From: Sinotaia quadrata
Taxonomy: Eukaryota; Mollusca; Gastropoda; Architaenioglossa; Viviparidae
Direction of reading: 5' to 3'
Length of the DNA stretch: 64,000 nt
Assembly: GCA_028829895.1 (NCBI GenBank)
Contig: CM054178.1
Span: forward strand, 102,600,058 to 102,664,057
Position numbers and translations under genes: made by a program. Under the pieces are notes generated by a model. That model searched no databases. It saw nothing but the letters and a program-made list of their open reading frames with translations, and was not told the DNA's origin. Below, piece by piece: positions 12,349 to 21,091 of this stretch (its first letter is position 1; each line of letters starts with the position of its first letter).

Positions 12349-13274
12349 TGGGAGGGGAGGTCACTTTAGTTTTTATGCAAAAGGGTGGGGGGGCAGCACT
12401 CGAAGTTACAGAGTATTAATATCACGTCAGGGTGCTAGAGTAAGTGATACATCATCAGCATCCGCACCACCATCAGGGCATAAAGTATAAATATCACTAG
12501 TTTCAGGGTAAATATTCTACGCGAGGATAAGGGTACCTAGCAGTTAAATGTGCTGCAGTGAACAGAAATTCGTGTCACGTGCACTACAGTGAACACAAAG
12601 TTATGTAGGCGCGCTACTCTACATAGATAAATTTCTCAAGCATTCTTCCCCTAACGATCTACCTAGCAAGTGTGATACAAGTGCAGTAATGCTTTTAGGC
12701 GTGGTTTGCTGTTGAAAGGCTCCATACACGTGCTGTACAGAGGATAAACATCCATTGATTTACTGTAGCAAATTACATTTCCTGCCAGGTGGTAGTTTTC
12801 ATACAAAGCTTCACAGCCTCTAATTGATACTGGTATAAAGATTCCCATGGCCGCTGTTTATCGAGCCATGTATAGCTGCCTGACGGTAGTGTAGAAATTA
12901 GGGCAATAAAATGGAATATAGACTGGTCTAAGAACCAGTCTCCACAAGAATGATTAAAAGTATTTCTTAACCAATTAGATAATAAATTGTCATCTCGTGT
13001 GCTACATACCTTTATGGAAATTAAAGAACGGAAAGAGTAGGCAGTTGGCCACTATTTAAGGGAAATGTGCAAGGTGAAAATCCATCAAGTTCGAACCTTC
13101 AGTCGCTTCACACAGAGCACTGCATCATTCCTACGGAGAAAGTAATCATCTTCCTTCGGCGCTTGCTTTCGTCTTCAAAATCCACGACAGCTGAAAGATG
13201 TGCTTCTCGCACCAGACACTGAGGATGGTATTATGGAGAACAATTCACTGTCAGGATGCTACGACTAATCTCGC
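12344..13274. other. non-coding, nothing recognised
   Basis: No supported exon, RNA gene or transposon end. An apparent 61-codon frame on the - strand at 12663-12848 has no family resemblance. Confidence 0.35.
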
Positions 13275-13625
13275 ACATGTTCTAGAACCCTATTAGGTTC
13301 TACATACCCTCATAGGTTGAACAGATCCTCACAGGTTCTACATATTCTCAATGGCTGTACGGATCCTCATAGGCTCTACATATCCTCGTAGGTTTCACAG
13401 GTTCACTTAGGTTCGACAGGGTCCTCTTAGGTCATAATATCCTCAGAGGTTCTACAAATCTTCATAGGTTGTCCTAGTTCAGTTATGTTCTACATATCTT
13501 CAAAGATTGTACTAGTTCAGTTATATTCTACAACTCTTCAAAGGTTGTAGAATGTTCATTTATGTTCTACATATCTTCAAAGGTTGTACAGGTCCATTTA
13601 GTTATACATATCCTCCTAGTTCTAT
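13275..13625. repeat. degenerate 28-35 bp repeat
   Basis: About ten diverged copies of a phrase like TCATAGGTTCTACATATCCT or TTCAAAGGTTGTA. This appears to be an old tandem array, with the best-preserved copies at 13440-13600. Confidence 0.6.
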
Positions 13626-14306
13626 AGGCGCCCTCTATTAATTATTATAAGTACTTATCCCTAACAATTAATAATCATGTTAATACAGGTGGGGGAATCA
13701 CATGTATATGCTAGCCCTAATTAGACGATTCTTCTATAATTTTCACCTTGCGGATCTTTCTGGCACTTTCAGAATTTTATTAAATGCACACACCATAAAT
13801 AATCATCTTTCTATCACACAATTATAATACTGACGGGAACTTCTTGCTTAAGGATAGGGTTTGATCCGTCTTTAATTTACTTAAACACCCACTCGTCCTC
13901 TACCCCAAACTAATTAATTAATCACACGCAAGAAGCTGGTTATAAGAAAAAATATTATTAAAATATCACAGTAATGAAAGAAACGAAACAAATACAGTTA
14001 GTTGCAACGAACAATTGACTCAGATATTATCTTCAGATTGTTCAGTGAAAGTCACGATCACTATAAAGTAAATTCAGTCTTATATCTACTAGTTTTCATC
14101 ATAGAATAAGAATTTTAAAAAGAGGATAAGTATGTAACAGGATTGACCCTGATCTCTGTTCGCGTGGCGTGACGTCATTGGCATGATGCTGACACTTGTC
14201 CCGTGACCAAGCTGTCATCTCCTATCCACGTGCACACATAAAGTGGGTAGGCTCTGTCTGGGTTGTGTTCAGATTTGTTCAAAATTGTTAAACTAATTGT
14301 CAGTAT
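13626..14306. other. non-coding; LTR-like piece at 14133-14306
   Basis: No gene. From 14133 the sequence starts TGTAACAGG and has a TATA-like ACATAAAG at about 14236. Together with 14307-14348 it could be read as a 216-bp solo LTR ending CATGTCACA, but its flanks (AAGTA / GTATC) are not a clear target duplication. The last 40 bp are better explained as an inverted end of the neighbouring large LTR. Confidence 0.3.
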
Positions 14307-14726
14307 AAGTAAACAGACTTAGAGAAATGAACCACACACCATGTCACAGTATCCCAAATATTCAACTTTGAAATGTCCAAAAAAATCATTTGGTTCATGG
14401 AAGAGTAAGGTTACATTCCTTCAAACACTAGAATAACTTCCATAAGATGCGGATTAGTTCTTTAATGGTCTGAGTAGCCACCAAAATGTCATCCATGAAG
14501 TAATGGATTGATTCCTCTTTCATGGGTTCAATGAACAACCACATCATCTTAGTTAAAACAGCTGGTTCTGTAAGAATTCCAAATGGCATAACTCACTAGT
14601 GATACTGACCATCAGATGTACTGAATGCAAATTTCAGCTTGTCTGCCTCAGACTGGAATTTTCTATAAACATTTTGTCAAATCTAGTTTAGAAAAATGTT
14701 TTTGGCAAATTCCAGTCTGTTTACTT
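14307..14726 (-). mobile_element. inverted block: host Ty3 RT fragment plus LTR end
   Basis: Perfect 13-bp inverted repeats bound the block: AAGTAAACAGACT at 14307-14319 and its complement at 14714-14726. On the - strand it encodes reverse transcriptase pieces: a KLDLTKC motif A, then PFGILTEPA (motif B), then YFMDDILVATQT (catalytic box, both Asp kept), then FFGHFKVEYLGY. There are stops and a frameshift after motif A. The RT ends at 14349-14353 (GATAC), abutting TGTGACATGGTG, the terminal 41 bp of the LTR family at 22892. Flipping this block restores both a complete LTR end and a + strand RT that continues at 24198. The inversion is inferred. Confidence 0.7.
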
Positions 14727-16135
14727 CTGGTTTGGAACATGCAAACTATGCAGCAATATACACAGTCTCATGCACACTTAAAGTACAATCAACCATCAGA
14801 GTTACTGAGCAAAGTAGAAATAAAAGGAAAGATGTGAATGGCTAATTAACGAGCCCCATGAGTTATGTCCCCTTCTCTTAAATTCATACAGTACTACATA
14901 AATTAACTATGACTGACAAGTAAGATATATAAATTTAATGTATAGTATTACATAATAATTGGGGAAAACTAATAAGAGGTTGCCGGTAGTCCGAATGATT
15001 TTAATCATGAGGGTTAAAGCTGTATGATAGTCTTTGGCATTGAAGCCAATTTATAAAGTAGGTGACTGTGATGTATCTCTGGCTGAGTGATAGTGTGACA
15101 ACTATGCCCCCCTGCATTACTGCCAGCCCTTGGATGGCCCATTGTGTTGACTTGCGATAAATGATGGTTGTCATGTTCATTTCTCGGTCGTCCTGATTGC
15201 ATGCACTTCTTGCTGCAACATGAGTCAGTGATGGAGTTACCTGTTGCCGATCTGTAAGAATCAGACACCCCTTATTCAATACCAAGCCTAAACATCTCCA
15301 CACATAATTTAACTGACTTACCTTCAGAGATGAGAATGCTAATTGAGATGCTAGATTAACAAGTGGAATTATAAGATTCTGTCCATAATAGTTGTGTTGC
15401 TAAGGCATTATTTACACATAATAGGAGCGTTTTAAAGATAATTAATCCTAAATAGTATTAGTATTAGATTAGATCATTTCCAGACATCATGGTTATAAGT
15501 AATGCATTATACACATATGCATCCTTAAACAATCACAACAATCATCCTTAAACAATCATTTCTATAATAAAAATGAAGTATAACAAGTAAGTTTTAAATA
15601 TACAGTTAGACCAAATGTAATCACCTCATCTGTAAGGTTATGCACATAAGATGATGAGGTCAGCTAATTATTGGCTCTTTCTTTGCCTGGGAGAACAGTG
15701 TGGCTTCTTGCTTTGTTTCTGGTGCATCTAGTGCCAACTCATGAGTTATATACTTTTTTTTATGGGGGTAGCTAGAAATTTAACCTGATTAACTTTGTTT
15801 CACCCTATGGTGCCCGTGACCCGAGAAATGCGTGAAAGACAATTGCGCACACCGACAAATGCGCGATAGGGTTAGGGTTAGGGGTAGGATTAGGGTTAGG
15901 ATTAGGGGTTAGGGTTAAAGTTAGGGACAGAACGTGTCGTCGCACTTTTGTCCATCACGTTTTTGTTGGCACGCATTTGTCGGTGAACCATGGTGCAACA
16001 GTCGAACTGAGGCATTTCACTAAGTGCTAGCTGCCAGTTATTGGGGCGGGATGTGGGAAGAGTTTATAGGTGGACAGTTGCATTTGGGAACAGTCCTACA
16101 CACATACATTTCATAGGGTCTATCTCAGTGTGACA
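14714..16135 (-). mobile_element. left (3') LTR of the Gmr1-like element
   Basis: Long direct repeat of the LTR at 22892-24192; for example GCAGCAATATACACAGTCTCA here and GCAGCAACATACACAGTCTCA there. The outer end is AGTGTGACA at 16127-16135. The first roughly 41 bp lie in the inverted block at 14308-14348. Just inside the element, the - strand reads GATTTGAGTGAGGGGGGTA, a purine-rich polypurine tract directly before the LTR, which fixes the orientation. Length is increased by an internal 175-bp MITE. The two LTRs differ by many substitutions and small indels, so the insertion is old. Confidence 0.88.
15806..15996. mobile_element. 175-bp MITE with TTAGGG-like repeats inside LTR
   Basis: The right LTR lacks this block, which shows it is an insertion. 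The element is 15814-15988. It is flanked by TATGGTGC (15806-15813) and CATGGTGC (15989-15996), an 8-bp duplication with one mismatch. Its ends are imperfect inverted repeats around GAGAAATGCGTG and the complement of CACGCATTTGTCGG. The middle (about 15866-15925) is GGGTTAGGGTTAGGGGT-type, resembling telomeric TTAGGG. Eight-base duplications suggest hAT mobilisation. Confidence 0.85.
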
Positions 16136-16450
16136 TACCCCCTCACTCAAATCAATTCTCTTTGGGTAACTGTGGATGAGTTGCATGGTCAAAAGAAATT
16201 TTGAAGTTCAATAAAATTAATAAGAAGCATACAGGAAATATGGTCATTTTCAATAAGTTACTTCAGTGAGGAGACTACAATGCCTTGGGGTGAAGCGTGA
16301 AGCATCAGTTCTCAACTCTAGTGCATGGGGTTGGGTGTTTACATTGTCATCCTCTGGAGGGTGATGAGACAAGTGGTCATCCCTGAGGTTCGTATCTCCT
16401 TGTATGTAGCAGATGCTAAATGTGTAGGCTTCTAGCCTCATAAACTAATA
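16136..16450 (-). pseudogene. Gmr1-like element: RNase H C-terminal part
   Basis: The - strand from 16450 downward reads MRLEAYTFSICYIQGDTN followed by LRDDHLSHHP. This is the usual Ty3 RNase H ending (aromatic-x-I-x-YI-x-G-x-x-N-x-x-A/D-D-x-LS). It is the continuation of the RNase H segment at 18525-18800, separated from it by the hAT insertion. The rest of the segment (16136-16249) is 3' untranslated and polypurine sequence. Stops at the junction show decay. Confidence 0.85.
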
Positions 16451-16540
16451 CATTAGTCCAGTGGTCCCCATCCCCCGGTCTGCGGACCAAATGGTACCGG
16501 GCCGCCCAATTTTATTTACTGTGGTGTATTTCTCTCGGGT

Positions 16541-17029
16541 TTGTGTGACTTTCCATGGACGAGATTGAGTCTGAGCATTCATTCTCCCAGTTGGTGTATG
16601 ATCACCTGTCTGTGCTTTAAAGAATTCGAGCACTACTTTCCAACCACACCAACACACTTCGCTTCGGACCACCGACGAATGCACTCCATCCATTGGACCG
16701 CTGGGAGGAGAGTCATGTCAAAGCGCCACACCAGACAAGCCAGCACCAAGCCTCAGCCCTTTTCAGGGCTGGCAAAAATGCCACTACTGCCCACTCCACC
16801 AAGTGACATTTTACGTGATTCTGAGTCAGTCACAAAAGATGCGGACGGCCCTTTCTGTTTCACAAACGAGCGCATAGCCCAGCTGAGACAGATATGGCAA
16901 AAGTGGCTTGAAGAGGTGCAAACATTAAGAAGTACAAAGGAGAAGACTGGACAAAATACTGCTGTGAAATCAGCAAACCAACTGAAAATGGGGCCATACG
17001 AAAAGTTACCCCCTTCACCTTCACACTAG
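16541..17029 (+). CDS. unrecognised ORF inside hAT element
   Basis: A 162-codon open frame from ATG at 16541, unusually long for this window. I do not recognise the protein. Its middle (ILRDSESVTKDADGPFCFTN, then RIAQLRQIWQKWLEEVQTL) has normal amino acid variety and a predicted helical Trp-rich stretch, unlike the microsatellite frames. The continuing + strand after the stop remains protein-like (FTLETKNVELKNAFTNLL). It may be cargo captured by the transposon or a decayed structural ORF of another mobile element. It may equally be an old 5' transposase region too diverged to identify. Expression is unknown. Confidence 0.35.
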   Translation: MCDFPWTRLSLSIHSPSWCMITCLCFKEFEHYFPTTPTHFASDHRRMHSIHWTAGRRVMSKRHTRQASTKPQPFSGLAKMPLLPTPPSDILRDSESVTKDADGPFCFTNERIAQLRQIWQKWLEEVQTLRSTKEKTGQNTAVKSANQLKMGPYEKLPPSPSH

Positions 17030-17239
17030 AAACTAAAAACGTTGAACTAAAAAATGCGTTCACTAATTTGCTGTTGACCCTCTTCCACACAAAAACAGAA
17101 GATGAACTTACACTAGACAGCAAGCCATCTTAACCACAATTGGTCTCCACAAGATTTTAAACAAGCACCTGACAAGACAACCAGAAAAAAACTACATCAA
17201 CAGACTGTGAAACACAAGACAGACATCATCTGGAAAATA

Positions 17240-17818
17240 ACGCCAACAACAAAAACACGCTCTTCACAAACGGAAAAGGAGGAAACAACGTGAAAACCCA
17301 CAAAGGAAGACAGCACAACTCAAACAGAAAAAGCCACTTTTCCACCCAAACTCTACAAGCCACTACAAGAGAAATTGGAATAAACACCAACATCATCTGG
17401 AAAATTCCACATACGGCCAAAGTGAATTCAACTCAAACAGCAAAACAAGAAATCAAACAGGCATTCTCGCAAACTCCAAAACCCACAACAGATAATAAGG
17501 AAACTCAGACTACAAGCTCTATCAGCAAAGAAAAAGAAATTAAAACAACTACCACCGGTACATATCAAGACGCAAGAAAGAAAAATACAAACAGAAAAAG
17601 AAGTGAAGACAACTGACGCACAGACTGAAACAGAAGTCGACAATGCTCCAACTACACCACAAGAAACAACAACAACGACTAAACCAACTGCCACCAATCC
17701 ACAGCCAGAGTCCCCACCAGGGACTGCAACAAAGACAACCACAACAGACACACAAGGAAAAACTAAACTAATGAGCCCCAAATCAAAAAGAAGGCGCCCG
17801 CCACAACACATCAGATGA
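17240..17818 (+). pseudogene. Thr/Lys/Gln-rich low-complexity ORF remnants in hAT
   Basis: Two overlapping + strand frames (17290-17616 and 17603-17818) share a strong ACA/CAA/AAA codon bias, giving Thr-, Lys- and Gln-rich protein (for example STQTAKQEIKQAFSQTPKPT) ending in a basic KSKRRRPPQ cluster. A single frameshift near 17610 would join them. The nucleotide sequence remains (CAA/ACA)-rich to about 18040. This could be a disordered linker of a captured gene or simply expanded trinucleotides. Function unknown. Confidence 0.35.
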
Positions 17819-18163
17819 CAACAACAGTATCATCTACTACAGCCACAACAACAATGGCAGCGCTGCGACAACAACAACAAAGGTGGCAGCACAAGGAGCA
17901 ACATCACATGCAGTGGGGATATTTGTGGATCTAATTCAACTAATGCTTGACCATCTATATTGGCCGCCAACACCCACCTACATACAGCCCAACGGATACC
18001 AGGGACATCAACAACAACAGTGCCAATGACAACAACAACAACCCACTGGTGAACATCCTGGGCGCACATACACACTAAGTACAGATGATGTGTATTAGCC
18101 TGGGCTCTGTAAACCCCCTCACCCACCAATACAACAACAGCCACCACAGCACTTAAATCCCTA

Positions 18164-18337
18164 TTGCCATTACCGACATCCTATCTGTGTGAAGCGGGGT
18201 TTTCTGCAGTGACAGCAACCAAAACAAAACAACGGAATAAACTGGACATAAGCAACACACTTCGGGTGTAATTGTCTCCTATTACCCCCAGATGGAACCG
18301 TCTCATTGCAAAGAAACAAGCTCAGGGTTCTCATTGA
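18164..18337 (+). pseudogene. hAT transposase C-terminal dimerisation domain
   Basis: The + strand reads LPTSYLCEAGFSAVTATKTK, then QRNKLDISNTLRV, a stop, then LSPITPRWNRLIAKKQAQ and a terminal stop. The Y-L-C-E-x-G-F-S-A pattern followed by K-x-R-N-x-L and L-x-x-I-x-P-R is the C-terminal signature of hAT transposases of the ZBED5-like kind. It sits about 180 bp before the right inverted repeat, where a transposase should end. The internal TAA inactivates it. Confidence 0.88.
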
Positions 18338-18524
18338 TTTAGCATTCTAGTGAGTTAAAATGTTAAATCACTTTATATTCATTTTTTGGTGTAACTGTAT
18401 TTTAATTCAAATACAATTAAATTAATTATTAAATCAAAACAATCTAAACTATAAACAATCAACGCCCCTCCCCCCACATCATCAGTCCGCAGCGAGGAAA
18501 AGGTTGGGGACCACTGCATTAGTC

Positions 18525-18800
18525 TAATGTTAGTGTGCTTTGCACTAGCTAGGTAGGCTAGATGCCTGTGGTCTGTTTCCAGCACAAATGCATGCCCATA
18601 TAGATAGGGTTGGAATTTCTCTATCTCCCAGATAACTGTAAGGCATTCTAGTTCAGAAATAGATTAGTTCCTCTCTGAGGTTGTCACTTTCCTCTAGCAA
18701 GTTGCAATCAGTACAGGAGTAGGTAGGGGTCATCTGTGTCCTGCAATAGTATAGTCCCAAGGTCTGCCATAGATGCATCTGGATGCAGTGTGAATGGCAA
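18525..18800 (-). pseudogene. Gmr1-like element: RNase H N-terminal part
   Basis: The - strand encodes LHPDASMADLGTILLQD, the RNase H D-A-S block, followed lower down by LETDHRHLAYLASAKHTNIR, the conserved TDH-x-x-L segment. Frameshifts and stops intervene (around 18640-18700). The domain breaks at the hAT target site (18517-18524) and resumes at 16450. Confidence 0.9.
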
Positions 18801-19690
18801 GTTAAGTCAGCAAATGGAGCACTGGGCATTCATTCATGCATGTCTTCACTGTCTGAAAAGAGGCCTTGCATTCAGGTGTCCAGTTCACCGTCACTGGTGC
18901 AGACTTTAATGTCAGCTCAAATAGTGGTGCAGCAATGATATTGCAATCTTTAACAACCCATTCATAGAAACCTGCAAGCTCCAAGAATGATCTAGTGTCT
19001 TTCTTGGTGTGGGGAGGTGGTGCATTATGTAACTTTTTGACTTTATCCACATTGGGTTGAATGCATCTGTGCCCTATCATATGGCCCAAGTATTTGAGTT
19101 TCTGTAAACCAGAACACATTTAGATGGACGGGCAGTCAGTCCCATTCTGCACAGATATGTGAGCTGCATGCCAAGTGTTCCTAGGTGTTCTACCCAGGTA
19201 AAAGTAGAAATAAGGATAACATCCATAAAATTTTATATGACACGGTGCTCTATTGGTGCGATCAGTGCTCTCATCCTCTTGGTAAACACAGTGTATTTTG
19301 GTCTCCAAAGGATATTGTGGTCCATTGGTTGTGTCCACTTAGGGTACTAAAGACTTTCTTGGGTCAGTCATCTACAAGAACCAGTACCTGCCAGTAACCA
19401 GATCAAGTTTTAAAAATACTGGGTGTTCCCAAGCTTTGAAAATAGGTGGTTTACATCTGGCAGGGTTTCAGCCTGGTTTTCCATAATGGGGTTTTACCAA
19501 TGGAAATCAATACAGAAGCAATGCTTCCCATATTTCTTCCTTACTAGGATTATTGGAGCAATATACAGAGACTCTGATGGTTCTATCACTCCTGTGAGGT
19601 GCATCTCTTTAACTTCCATATTGACCATCTCCTGTTGAGAATATGGGATGCCATGTGATCTACTGTGGACTGGTGTTTTGTCCAGATGTT
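18801..19690 (-). pseudogene. Gmr1-like element: reverse transcriptase
   Basis: Ty3-type reverse transcriptase on the - strand, in pieces. Motif A reads KLDLVTG (about 19385-19405). The catalytic box reads NFMDVILIST near 19225, so the second Asp of the usual x-M-D-D is Val. The thumb and connection read KLKYLGHMIGHRCIQPNVDK and SFLELAGFYEWVVKDCNII (18802-19119). The usual order F-L-G-H...P...K...FL-x-L-x-x-F/Y-Y is kept. Several stops and frameshifts, with the catalytic change, show the polymerase is dead. Confidence 0.9.
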
Positions 19691-20055
19691 TTAAGCAAAA
19701 CTGTCAGTGAGTGATGTGCATCCAGATTTGTCTGTCAGTACATTAGCATACTGACTGAAAAGTGACACTATATCATCATGTTGGTGGGGTGTAAGACTAC
19801 CATCTACATCTAAATCCTTGTATGTTGCTGTTGAGGTGATGGGGTGTTCCATTTTGTCTGTTTCATCCCCTATTTCTTCTGCAATTGTCATTGCAAACAA
19901 ACCAGAGTGTACCATATTTATGTTGGTCTGCTCCTGGTATTGTTTCAACAAGTTAATATGAATTTTTTGTCATTGCCCTTGATTTGTAGGGTGTATGTCA
20001 TGGGTGAGAGTCTACCTCTGACCTCATAAGATTCCTGCCAAGCAACATGTAGCTT
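19691..20055 (-). pseudogene. Gmr1-like element: integrase tail and IN-RT linker
   Basis: The - strand at 19960-20050 reads AWQESYEVRGRLSPMTYTLQ, a GPY/F-module-like end of integrase. It runs through MLKQYQEQTNI (19920-19951), the usual N-x-L-K-x-Y phrase, into a linker with DDIVSLFSQYANVLTDKSGC. That D-V-F-S-D-x-P-G-like phrase normally stands just before Ty3 reverse transcriptase. The integrase tail thus runs directly into the RT leader, showing integrase is upstream of RT in the original polyprotein and not rearranged later. Confidence 0.88.
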
Positions 20056-20635
20056 TTAGTGCCCATAGGTAACAAAAGGAGGGTTTTCTCTCCAAACCAC
20101 CATCTGGCAGTCTTGTGTATGCTGGTTGTACTGTTGTGCTTGTCTCCTGTGAGCCCTGATTAAGTTGGACTTAGCAATGTCCCATGTATAATCCAGTTTC
20201 TTACAGAGATCAGTAATATATTTTGGTGCAGTTCTCACTTCCTCTGGTACTTTCTCCTTTGTCCAGAAGTGTCTCAGTGCACTTAGCAGTCCACAGATAG
20301 TATGTCCATATATAAATTCAAATGGGGCATAGCCCAATGATGTCTGTGGGTTTTCCCTGTAGGCAAACAAAGCTGCAGACAGGTATTTGTCCTAATCCCC
20401 CAGTTTCCCGTCAACCAGATGGCAGAGCATTTTGAAAGAGTCCCATTGAAACATTCAACCAAGCCATTGCATTGGGGGTGAAAGGGGGGGGGGGGGCTGT
20501 TGTGAGATGCCTGATGGTTAGCAATTGGAATGCATCAACCATGAGTTTTCCTGTGAATTGTAAATTGCAGTCAGTCAGGATTTGTTCAGGTAATCTGATC
20601 CTCATATAGATGTCAAAAAATCATTGGCTACATGA
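20056..20635 (-). pseudogene. Gmr1-like element: integrase catalytic core
   Basis: Integrase core of a Ty3-type element. The second catalytic Asp lies in QILTDCNLQFTG (20545-20585). The catalytic Glu lies in NGLVECFNGTL (20445-20480), after a frameshift at a 13-base G run (20487-20499). The downstream region AYRENPQTSLGYAPFEFIYG (20290-20365) is the usual segment after the core. The first Asp is in the neighbouring upstream frame. All three D,D,E residues are kept, but the frame is broken by the homopolymer and by stops. Confidence 0.9.
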
Positions 20636-21091
20636 CTAACATTGATTTAGTTCAATGGCTTCTGCATAGTGAATAACACAGTAAATTACTGTCAAAATGT
20701 ATGCATTTCTCAATTTGGTTTGGGGAATTGACCCAGTTATATCAGTGGCCACACTTTTGAATGATGTGTTGATGATAGGTATCTCTCTGAGGTGCTCAGG
20801 TGGTGTGTAATGCTTTGCCATGACCTGTTGAAAGTGTGGGCAAGAGTCAATGTAGCGCTTTATATCTTCTGTCAGGCCTGGCCAGTAATACAAATGTTTA
20901 ATTATGGCTATTGTATTTCCACTACCAGAATGATCTGCTAAAATTGCAGCATGTCCCAAATCTACCTGTGCATGATATGGGGTAGGTGGGACCAGTTGTG
21001 AATGTGTCATTCTTGCCACAGTGTTGTCAGTACAATACATGACCTTTGAAGAAGTATGATGCATGGTCCAGTCTCCTGTTAGCCTCCTCAA
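20636..21091 (-). pseudogene. Gmr1-like element: integrase zinc-binding domain and first Asp
   Basis: The longest intact frame of the element (151 codons). The N-terminal HHCC-like domain has H-x6-H in HAAILADHSG, then KHLYYWPGLTEDIKRYIDSC. The final Cys is replaced (C-P-H-F), so zinc binding is probably lost. It continues to SVATDITGSIP with the first catalytic Asp, then AYILTVIYCVIHYAEAIEL. On the - strand it lies upstream of reverse transcriptase. Confidence 0.92.

Larger units (their letters stand above)
16451..18524 (+). mobile_element. hAT element with perfect 8-bp target duplication
   Basis: Element 16459-18516 (2058 bp), flanked by identical CATTAGTC repeats (16451-16458 and 18517-18524). 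The terminal inverted repeats are CAGTGGTCCCCA at the left end and TGGGGACCACTG at the right, followed by shared GGTCTGCGGACC / GTCCGCAGC sub-terminal motifs. This is the CAGTGGTCCCCA end type common in hAT elements. It interrupts the RNase H region of the - strand LTR element. Only the transposase C-terminus is recognisable (18164-18337). Most of the interior is unrelated Thr/Lys/Gln-rich sequence, so the copy is non-autonomous. Confidence 0.95.

Noticed and set aside
12194..12490. Glu/Arg repeat protein
   Set aside because: Direct translation of a (GA)n microsatellite.
14133..14348. Solo LTR (TGTAACAGG...TGTCACA)
   Set aside because: The flanks give no clear target duplication, and the last 40 bp are nearly identical to the end of the large LTR, so inversion explains more. 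Kept as an alternative only.
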